This document shows, piece after piece, positions 1 through 5,103 of a stretch of DNA of 5,103 nucleotides. The stretch comes from Bacteroidota bacterium (GTDB lineage Bacteria > Bacteroidota > Bacteroidia > Flavobacteriales > Flavobacteriaceae), in assembly GCA_023386255.1 (NCBI GenBank), contig JAEWKB010000215.1, positions 1 to 5,103 of the forward strand, in the 5' to 3' direction. A model generated the notes under the pieces. It searched no databases. It had not been told where the DNA came from and saw nothing but the letters and a program-made list of their open reading frames with translations. The position numbers and the translations under genes are program-made. Within the stretch, counting starts at the first letter, position 1; every line of letters begins with the position of its first letter.

Positions 1-3000
1 CCTCTAAATCTAACAAACGAAAACCGTGGAAACACGACGCTTCCGGATACGGAGGACATTAACCGTGACAATACCATGAACACGATTGATGCTTATTTAA
101 GATATGAAATTCCGATTGGCCCTAATGCCATACCCGGACAGGGCTTTGTGGTAGATGAAAAGGTAATACCAAACGTGCAGCTTGAAAACGGCGGCACTAC
201 AGAGGCAAGATGGCTGTTATACAAAATCCCTATTGATGCTGCTACAGGCAACGTTGGGGGGCTTAGCAGTATCCGTTCTGTACGTTTCATGAGGATGTTC
301 ATGACCGGCTTCAGGAGAGAGATAACACTGCGTTTTGGTGCGCTTGACCTTGTGAGGGGAGAGTTCAGGAGGTTTGCTAACACGCTAGACCCTAACGAAG
401 ATACCCCAACTGATGCGCTTGATCCTACAGGCTTTGATGCCATTGCTGTAAACATACAGGAAAACAGTGACCGCGAACCAATACCTTATGTATCGCCGCC
501 GGGTGTTCAAAGGGAACAGCTTTATAACAACAATGCCGTAATTAATCAAAATGAGCAGTCACTTGCATTGAGAGTATATTCTACCGACGGTTCATCAGAC
601 GGGGGCCTTGAGCCGGAAGATTCGCGCGCTGTGTTCAAAAACGTAAATGTTGATATGCGCCAGTACAAAAAGCTAAGGATGTTCCTGCATGCCGAAGCAT
701 TGCCGGCCCCGGGGGAAACAGCCCCGCTTCTTGATGATGAAATGAGTGCCTTCATGCGTATAGGTACTGACTTTACCGAAAACTTTTACCAGATAGAGCT
801 TAGCCTTAAAGTAACAGGACAGGAACAAACCCTGCCCGAAGAAATATGGCCTGCTGTAAACGAGATTACCATACCGCTTGAGGCGCTTACAAAGCTTAAA
901 ATACGCGCCCTTCAGGGTACCGCAGGCACACCCGATGACCTCGGTATTATTTATGTAAATGCCACTGAACTTGACGGATCGCTCGACCCGAGGATGCGTA
1001 TAGGTATTAAAGGTAACCCTAACTTTGGCCTGGTGCGTACTATAATGCTGGGTGTTAAGAACAACTACTTGTTAGGAGCACCGGGAGCAAGGAGCCTTAG
1101 GGGCGAGGTGTGGTTTAATGAGCTTCGCCTGTCTGACATGGACAATAAAGGAGGAGTAGCCGCGGTGGCTAATATGGATACCAACTTTGCTGATTTTGCC
1201 ACCATTTCGGCCACAGGCAGAATGAGCACGCAGGGCTTCGGGACAATTGAGCAGGCTCCACAGGAAAGAAGCAGGGAAGATGTAGTGCAGTATGATATTG
1301 TTACCAATTTCAGCCTTGGTAAGCTATTGCCCAAAAAATGGGGTATTAATGTTCCGTTTAACTATGCGGTAGGCGAAGAGATAATAACACCTGAATATGA
1401 CCCGTTCCAGCAGGATATCCGCCTGGACCAGCTTATTGATGAAACTGAGGACGAAGCAGAAAAAGAAAATCTTAAAAGCAGGGCTATTGATTATACCAAA
1501 AGAAAGAGCATCAACTTTATAGGTGTTAAAAAAGACCGTGCGCCTGAACAAAAAGCCCGGGTTTATGATCCTGAAAACCTTACACTCTCATACTCCTACA
1601 ACCAGATGGAGCACCATGATTATGAGATAGAAGACCTGATGGACCAGCAGGTGCGCACATCTGTTGATTATAATTACACATTCCAGAATAAACCGGTAGA
1701 GCCGTTTGCCAAATCACAATTCTTTAAAAAGAGCGGTTACTGGAAACCTGTAAGCGACTTTAACTTTAATTATCTTCCTTCACAGATAAATTTCAGCACT
1801 AATATTATCAGGCAATACAACAGGCAGCAATTCAGAAATGTAGATGTAGAGGGTATTCCTATCGACCCGCTTTACAGGAGGAATTATTTCTTTAACTATA
1901 ACTATGGATTTAATTACAACCTTACAAAATCATTAAAGATAACTTACCAGGTTATTACCAGCAATATTGTGAGGAACTACCTTGATGAAAGAGGCAGGCC
2001 AATTGATGAATATACTATTTGGGACGATTTCTGGAATGTTGGTGAGTCTAACCAGCACACACAGCAATATCAGGTTAATTATGACCTGCCCATCAATAAG
2101 CTTCCCATATTCAGCTTTATTAAGTCAACCTATACTTATAAAGGCAGCTACAACTGGCAGCGCTCCAGTGATGCCTTATCACGTATTGAAGACGGTGGTG
2201 TTACCTATGATCTGGGTAATTTAATACAGAACAGCAGCAGCCATGAGTTAAATACCAATTTAACTATGGATGTGTTGTATAAATATATAGGCCTTACCGC
2301 CAAAAAGCCTGCACCTAAAGCTACGGCACCTAAAGCTGCCCCTAAACCGGGAGAAAGGATTACATCAAACCAGCCTGCGCAAAGTGAAGGTAATGTATGG
2401 GTAAACGGGCTTATTGGCGTGGCTACAAGTGTAAAGACTATCCAGATAAGATACTCGGAAGCTAGCGGAACTTTGCTACCCGGATATACTGAAGGCCTTG
2501 GCTTTTGGGGTACTTCAAAGCCTACTTTAGGATTTGTTTTGGGCAGCCAGGACTCAGATGTAAGGTATGAGGCAGCCAGGCGCGGTTATCTTACCAATTA
2601 CGAACAGTTCAACCAGAATTTTCAGCAAAATAAACAGTCCGTCTTGGGCCTTGGTGCCAGGGTTGAACTTTTCCCTGACCTGACAATTGACCTTAATGCC
2701 GACAGGAGGTATAGTAACACCTATTCAGAACAATATGATGTAAGTCCGGATGGATTTTACAATTCACGTTCTCCTTATGAACAGGGTAATTTCGAGATGA
2801 CAACAATACTCATCAAAACAGCTTTCAGCCCAAGCGATGTGGATAATTCGAAAGCATTTGACGAAATGCGCAGTAACAGGCTGGTTATTGCCGAAAGGCT
2901 GGCTACCGAACATTACGGTACTCCTAACTTCCCGCGTTATGGAGATCCGGGCGTGCCTGCTACTGATTTTGCCGCTGCCAATGCCGGGTATCCGGTAGGA

Positions 3001-3567
3001 TATGGGCGTAACAGCCAGGCTGTATTGCTGCCATCGTTCGTAGCCGCATATTCCGGACAGGATGCATCTGATGTTAAGACCGGTGCTTTCCGTAACGTGC
3101 CGTTGCCAAACTGGGTTATCAAGTATACGGGGTTAATGCGCTACAAGTTCTTTAAAGACAGGTTTAAGCGTTTCTCTTTACAGCATGGGTATAAATCATA
3201 TTATAATATTAATGCCTACAGGTCAAATTTTGAATACGATCAAAACCCTAACGGGCAGGACAATGGTGGTTTCGGTAACTTCTATAACAAGAATATCATA
3301 TCAAACGTAAACCTTAGTGAGCAGTTCAATCCGCTTATTCGCCTTGATTTTGAGATGAAAAATTCACTCAAGGTACTAGCCGAAATCAGGAAAGACAGGA
3401 CGCTTAACATGAGTTTTGACAACAACCTGCTTACAGAGGTAAAGGGTAACGAATATATTGTAGGGCTTGGGTACAGGGTTAAAGATGTTGTTTCAACTCC
3501 CGCCTGGCTGATAATCCTACCAACACTATTAAGAGTGATATTAATCTTAAAGCCGATTTCTCATTAA
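1..3567 (+). CDS. sprA: SprA, T9SS outer-membrane translocon (C-terminal half, 5' partial, frameshifted near 3' end)
   Basis: SprA is the giant single-chain outer-membrane beta-barrel (36 strands, about 2,400 residues in Flavobacterium johnsoniae) through which T9SS cargo, including gliding adhesins, crosses the outer membrane. The frame is open from base 1, so the ATG at 76 is internal and the true start lies upstream. About 1,139 of the residues from that ATG are authentic. The first ~360 visible residues are a mixed globular/strand section (SVRFMRMFMTGF, VDMRQYKKLRMFLHAEAL, RGEVWFNELRLSDMD) resembling the SprA_N-type repeat. After this come alternating aromatic strands typical of a barrel (LTLSYSYNQMEHHDYEIED near visible residue 530, FNYNYGFNYNLTKSLKITY, and LPGY...GFWG near 2485-2510). 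A Lys/Pro/Ala linker lies at 2302-2355. From 3493 the frame reads 24 unrelated hydrophobic residues (STPAWLIILP...) and stops, while the real C-terminus continues in another frame to 3791. Family assignment is from recognised motifs; the frameshift is read directly. Confidence 0.93.
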   Translation, partial: PLNLTNENRGNTTLPDTEDINRDNTMNTIDAYLRYEIPIGPNAIPGQGFVVDEKVIPNVQLENGGTTEARWLLYKIPIDAATGNVGGLSSIRSVRFMRMFMTGFRREITLRFGALDLVRGEFRRFANTLDPNEDTPTDALDPTGFDAIAVNIQENSDREPIPYVSPPGVQREQLYNNNAVINQNEQSLALRVYSTDGSSDGGLEPEDSRAVFKNVNVDMRQYKKLRMFLHAEALPAPGETAPLLDDEMSAFMRIGTDFTENFYQIELSLKVTGQEQTLPEEIWPAVNEITIPLEALTKLKIRALQGTAGTPDDLGIIYVNATELDGSLDPRMRIGIKGNPNFGLVRTIMLGVKNNYLLGAPGARSLRGEVWFNELRLSDMDNKGGVAAVANMDTNFADFATISATGRMSTQGFGTIEQAPQERSREDVVQYDIVTNFSLGKLLPKKWGINVPFNYAVGEEIITPEYDPFQQDIRLDQLIDETEDEAEKENLKSRAIDYTKRKSINFIGVKKDRAPEQKARVYDPENLTLSYSYNQMEHHDYEIEDLMDQQVRTSVDYNYTFQNKPVEPFAKSQFFKKSGYWKPVSDFNFNYLPSQINFSTNIIRQYNRQQFRNVDVEGIPIDPLYRRNYFFNYNYGFNYNLTKSLKITYQVITSNIVRNYLDERGRPIDEYTIWDDFWNVGESNQHTQQYQVNYDLPINKLPIFSFIKSTYTYKGSYNWQRSSDALSRIEDGGVTYDLGNLIQNSSSHELNTNLTMDVLYKYIGLTAKKPAPKATAPKAAPKPGERITSNQPAQSEGNVWVNGLIGVATSVKTIQIRYSEASGTLLPGYTEGLGFWGTSKPTLGFVLGSQDSDVRYEAARRGYLTNYEQFNQNFQQNKQSVLGLGARVELFPDLTIDLNADRRYSNTYSEQYDVSPDGFYNSRSPYEQGNFEMTTILIKTAFSPSDVDNSKAFDEMRSNRLVIAERLATEHYGTPNFPRYGDPGVPATDFAAANAGYPVGYGRNSQAVLLPSFVAAYSGQDASDVKTGAFRNVPLPNWVIKYTGLMRYKFFKDRFKRFSLQHGYKSYYNINAYRSNFEYDQNPNGQDNGGFGNFYNKNIISNVNLSEQFNPLIRLDFEMKNSLKVLAEIRKDRTLNMSFDNNLLTEVKGNEYIVGLGYRVKDVVSTPAWLIILPTLLRVILILKPISH
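2302..2355 (+). repeat. In-frame Ala/Pro/Lys linker with a short direct repeat inside sprA
   Basis: The stretch encodes KKPAPKATAPKAAPKPGE. The 12-mer GCACCTAAAGCT occurs at 2311-2322 and again at 2326-2337, followed by a degenerate third unit GCCCCTAAA at 2338-2346, so the APK motif appears three times. The linker joins two likely barrel strands (LTMDVLYKYIGL before it; KTIQIRYSEA after it). The following strand leads into a long loop, and the next hairpin turn, FPD, is tight, so I infer that the linker is on the periplasmic side. Such low-complexity tracts expand and contract readily and probably vary between strains. Confidence 0.7.
3490..3494 (+). other. Single-base frameshift site in sprA (GTTTC, expected GTTTTC)
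   Basis: The codons read GAT GTT GTT TCA ACT CCC here. One more T gives GAT GTT GTT TTC AAC TCC CGC (D V V F N S R), which joins both halves of SprA without another change. A short T homopolymer is a usual place for a sequencing or polishing error and also for natural slippage. No X-XXY-YYZ slippery heptamer is present at this point (the codons are GTT GTT), so programmed -1 frameshifting is not supported. Confidence 0.88.
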
Positions 3568-3791
3568 GGAAAAACCAGACTATTGTACGCTACCTGGATT
3601 ATGATAATAACCAGCTTGGCGGAGGGCAGGACATATGGTCGGTTAAGTTTACAGCTGACTATGCATTCAGCAAAAACCTTACTGCCATATTTTATTATGA
3701 CCACTCATTCTCTAAGGCGGTTATATCTACGGCATATCCACTTACTAATATCCGATCAGGTTTTACCATCAGGTATAATTTTGGAAATTAA
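3492..3791 (+). pseudogene. sprA: Detached C-terminal 99 residues of SprA, out of frame with the main ORF
   Basis: This frame encodes 99 residues starting FNSRLADNPTNT and running through SLRKNQTIVRYLDYDNNQ, DIWSVKFTADYAFSKNL and TAIFYYDHSFSKAV to IRSGFTIRYNFGN, then TAA at 3789-3791. It has the alternating polar/aromatic pattern of the last barrel strands and the RYNFGN ending I associate with flavobacterial SprA. It has no start codon or leader of its own, so it is not a separate gene. Frame 3 carries a TAA at 3480-3482, so the change of frame must fall between 3483 and the frame-1 stop at 3565-3567; protein similarity places it at the T-run 3491-3493 (VV|FNSR). With one T added, the visible SprA is 1,263 residues and colinear to its end. 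If the base is really missing, the closing strands are lost and the gene is probably null. Confidence 0.9.
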
Positions 3792-3826
3792 TTATAAAAC
3801 ATTTTACAATTATTTTTATAAAACAT
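3792..3826 (+). repeat. 11-bp perfect direct repeat in the sprA-gcvH gap
   Basis: TTATAAAACAT occurs at 3792-3802 and again at 3816-3826, with starts 24 bases apart. The second copy overlaps a perfect 10-bp palindrome TTTTATAAAA (3814-3823), and its last T is the first base of the TACATTTG promoter element. The arrangement would suit a protein bound to one face of the helix next to the promoter, but in DNA this AT-rich it may be chance. Confidence 0.45.
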
Positions 3827-3833
3827 ACATTTG
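3803..3833 (+). promoter_or_regulatory. Probable Bacteroidota-type promoter for gcvH-vanZ
   Basis: TACATTTG at 3826-3833 is an exact match to the Bacteroidota -7 consensus TAnnTTTG. The -33 side is weak: a T-run TTT at 3803-3805, about 20 bases upstream, is the best candidate for the TTG element. The transcript would begin a few bases after 3833 and leave a leader of only about 10 bases before the gcvH ATG at 3851. The consensus match is seen directly; its use is inferred. Confidence 0.5.
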
Positions 3834-3850
3834 CTAAAAACTAACCACAA

Positions 3851-4231
3851 ATGAATATTCCTGCAGAATTAAAGTACACAAAAGACCACGAATGGGTAAA
3901 AATTGAAGGTGACACAGCTACAGTTGGTATTACAGATTTTGCCCAGAAAGAACTGGGAGACATAGTATATGTTGAGGTAGAAACCCTTGACCAGACACTT
4001 GCCAAAGATGAGGTTTTTGGTACGGTTGAAGCTGTTAAAACAGTGTCAGACCTGTTTCTTCCGCTATCAGGTGAGATTGTTGAATTTAATGACTCACTTG
4101 AAACAAACCCTGAAAAGGTTAATTCTGATCCGTATGGTGAAGGATGGATGGTAAAAGTTAAAATTTCTGATCCTTCAGAAGTGGCGAACCTACTAAGCAG
4201 TGAGCAATACAAGGAGCTGATTGGCGCTTAA
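3851..4231 (+). CDS. gcvH: Glycine cleavage system H protein
   Basis: The 126-residue product is full length for this family. GcvH is the cytoplasmic lipoyl carrier that takes the aminomethyl group from the P protein (glycine decarboxylase), presents it to the T protein and is reoxidised by the L protein. Hallmarks in order are KYTKDHEWV (residues 8-16), the [18 protein letters not shown] strand region (25-42), and the lipoylation hairpin [11 protein letters not shown], whose lysine K63 (codon 4037-4039) is the attachment site. The C-terminal part contains [15 protein letters not shown], the conserved closing motif. The ATG at 3851 is the only sensible start, since frame 2 has a TAA at 3842-3844. 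There is no Shine-Dalgarno; the upstream bases are A-rich, as is usual in Bacteroidota. The genes for the P, T and L proteins are not in the window, so this is a stand-alone gcvH. It overlaps the VanZ-like gene and likely shares its transcript. Confidence 0.97.
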   Translation: MNIPAELKYTKDHEWVKIEGDTATVGITDFAQKELGDIVYVEVETLDQTLAKDEVFGTVEAVKTVSDLFLPLSGEIVEFNDSLETNPEKVNSDPYGEGWMVKVKISDPSEVANLLSSEQYKELIGA

Positions 4232-4592
4232 TAAATATATCTGGCCTGCTCTGGCCTGGACCATGTTTATTTCGGTTCTGTGCCTTATCAGCATGGACAC
4301 TTTCCGCAGTGTTCAAAGCTTTGATTTTATTTACAAAGACAAGGTTGTACACACTGCGTTCTATTTTATATTTACAATAGTCTGGTATTTGTTTTTCAAA
4401 AAGCAAAATATCACCAGGCATTTAAAATTAAAGACATTTGCCTTTGCAGTCATTTACGGCATTTTTATAGAAATTTGCCAGGGGGTGTTTACTCATGAAC
4501 GCAGTGCTGATATTATAGATGTGTTGGCAAATACTTTGGGTAGTGCCATCGCAATTATGGTAATATGGCTATCCGGCAGAAATAAAAAATAA
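4221..4592 (+). CDS. VanZ-like small integral membrane protein
   Basis: The 123-residue protein has four predicted membrane helices (about residues 6-25, 42-59, 72-89 and 98-118). It carries the VanZ-family signatures KDKVVH before helix 2, EICQ in helix 3 (residues 84-87), and [15 protein letters not shown] (94-108) leading into helix 4. VanZ was named for low-level teicoplanin resistance in a van cluster, but stand-alone homologues like this one have no settled function, so resistance should not be inferred. The start is TTG at 4221, directly after an in-frame TGA at 4218-4220. The next candidate, ATG 4263, would remove most of helix 1. TTG overlaps the gcvH end by 11 bases and has AAGGAG four bases upstream (4211-4216), which is unusual in this phylum and may be only the Lys-Glu codons of gcvH. 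The overlap suggests translational coupling with gcvH. A strong terminator follows seven bases after the stop. Confidence 0.88.
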   Translation: MALNKYIWPALAWTMFISVLCLISMDTFRSVQSFDFIYKDKVVHTAFYFIFTIVWYLFFKKQNITRHLKLKTFAFAVIYGIFIEICQGVFTHERSADIIDVLANTLGSAIAIMVIWLSGRNKK

Positions 4593-4598
4593 TATTAA

Positions 4599-4629
4599 TA
4601 TCCCCCGGCCTCCGGGGGATAACTTTTTT
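4599..4629 (+). terminator. Rho-independent terminator after the VanZ-like gene
   Basis: The arms ATCCCCCGG (4600-4608) and CCGGGGGAT (4612-4620) pair perfectly around the loop CCT; one further T-A pair (4599/4621) makes a 10-bp stem, seven pairs of it G-C. AAC is followed by six T (4624-4629). The hairpin starts seven bases after the VanZ stop and is therefore well placed to end the gcvH-vanZ transcript. On the reverse strand the nearest T-run is about ten bases from the stem, so it is mainly a + strand terminator. Confidence 0.9.
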
Positions 4630-4636
4630 ATAAACT

Positions 4637-5103
4637 ATGGAAATTAAGCAATATCTGGACTCCACCTATTTAAAAACAGCAGAACAAGCCGGGCTTACAG
4701 ATGCTGAAAATGACAGGGTGGTTGAGGCTGCTATTAAGGAAGCCATTGATGAAAGGTTTAAACTGATCATGATTCGGCCTGAAATGGTGAAAAAGGCTAA
4801 ACAAATGATTGTAGAAGCCAGGTCGAATGTATTGGTTGGGACTGTTATCGATTTCCCTGAAGGAAGGGGTTCACTTGAAAATAAACTTGCCGAAGCACAG
4901 AAGGCTATAGAGGATGGCGCCGATGATCTGGATTTTGTAGTAGATTATGAAGCTTTTAAAGCAGGAGAAACAGGACAGGTTAAAAAACAGGTTCTGGAAT
5001 GTACCAAATTGGCACGCGGCAATGGCAGGACCGTAAAGTGGATTATTGAAGCAGCAGCTTTAAATGAGCAGCAGGTGGTGCAGCTGTGCGTACTGATTAA
5101 AAA
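4637..5103 (+). CDS. deoC: Deoxyribose-phosphate aldolase (DeoC family), 3' truncated by the window
   Basis: The first 155 codons are present and open at the right edge. DeoC is a cytoplasmic class I aldolase that cleaves 2-deoxyribose-5-phosphate to glyceraldehyde-3-phosphate and acetaldehyde in deoxynucleoside catabolism. Visible signatures are LDSTYLKT (residues 7-14, the family's D-T-L-L-like opening), VGTVIDFPEG (67-76, the GFPxG-like loop), GADDLDFVVDY (94-104, whose second DLD aspartate D99 aligns with the catalytic Asp102 of the E. coli enzyme) and VKWIIEAAAL (133-142, matching the K-x-I-I-E strand). The Schiff-base lysine, in the KTSTG-type motif, should lie just past the window end and cannot be checked. 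ATG 4637 gives the expected N-terminus and has no Shine-Dalgarno. The gene begins only seven bases after the T-run of the preceding terminator, leaving almost no room for its own promoter. Confidence 0.92.
   Translation, partial: MEIKQYLDSTYLKTAEQAGLTDAENDRVVEAAIKEAIDERFKLIMIRPEMVKKAKQMIVEARSNVLVGTVIDFPEGRGSLENKLAEAQKAIEDGADDLDFVVDYEAFKAGETGQVKKQVLECTKLARGNGRTVKWIIEAAALNEQQVVQLCVLIK

Noticed and set aside
93..455. Reverse-strand ORFs within sprA (also 546-755, 1065-1334, 1324-1551, 2937-3122)
   Set aside because: All are antisense shadows of a well-supported SprA frame, without leaders, promoters or recognisable protein features.
3484..3495. Programmed -1 ribosomal frameshifting that would make full SprA
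   Set aside because: The direction (-1) is right, but there is no slippery heptamer (codons are GTT GTT TCA; slipping back reads TGT), so tRNA re-pairing is unlikely.
3583..3837. 84-residue + strand ORF starting just after the early SprA stop
   Set aside because: It is in the same register as the main SprA frame but lies over the genuine SprA tail in frame 3; its sequence has no family features and it ends inside the gcvH promoter region.
3841..4212. 123-residue reverse-strand ORF
   Set aside because: It lies almost exactly antisense to gcvH, whose identity is certain, and its product is Ser/Thr-rich with no recognisable domain.
4158..4421. 87-residue reverse-strand ORF spanning the gcvH-vanZ junction
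   Set aside because: It overlaps two real genes on the other strand and shows no coding features.
4221..4592. VanZ-like gene as an antibiotic-resistance determinant
   Set aside because: No van operon or transfer signature is present; isolated VanZ-family proteins are common in chromosomes and have no settled function.

Overview
The window comes from a Bacteroidota chromosome, most likely a member of the Flavobacteriaceae. The evidence is the C-terminal half of the type IX secretion (T9SS) translocon protein SprA, the absence of Shine-Dalgarno sites before most starts, and a TAnnTTTG-type -7 promoter element before gcvH. All genes are on the + strand; the reverse-strand ORFs are shadows. There is no RNA gene, mobile element, CRISPR array or large non-coding stretch (longest gap 59 bp).

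Layout: (1) 1-3791, the 3' half of sprA, open at the left edge. Its long frame stops early at 3567, but the expected C-terminus of 99 residues, ending in IRYNFGN, continues without interruption in another frame to a stop at 3789-3791. Adding one T to the T-run at 3491-3493 joins the two frames perfectly. This is a single-base frameshift, either a sequencing error or a real lesion. (2) 3792-3850, an AT-rich gap with a likely promoter and an 11-bp direct repeat. (3) 3851-4231, gcvH, the lipoyl carrier of the glycine cleavage system. (4) 4221-4592, a VanZ-like four-helix membrane protein, probably starting at a TTG that overlaps the gcvH end. (5) 4599-4629, a strong intrinsic terminator hairpin. 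(6) 4637 to the right edge, the first 155 codons of a deoC-type deoxyribose-phosphate aldolase.

The genes do not form one pathway: outer-membrane secretion, one-carbon/glycine catabolism, an uncharacterised membrane protein, and deoxynucleoside catabolism sit next to each other. gcvH and vanZ look co-transcribed from the promoter in the sprA-gcvH gap and end at the terminator. I found no convincing new biological system. The most valuable observation is the sprA frameshift, because if real it would remove the last strands of the T9SS barrel and probably abolish T9SS secretion and gliding.
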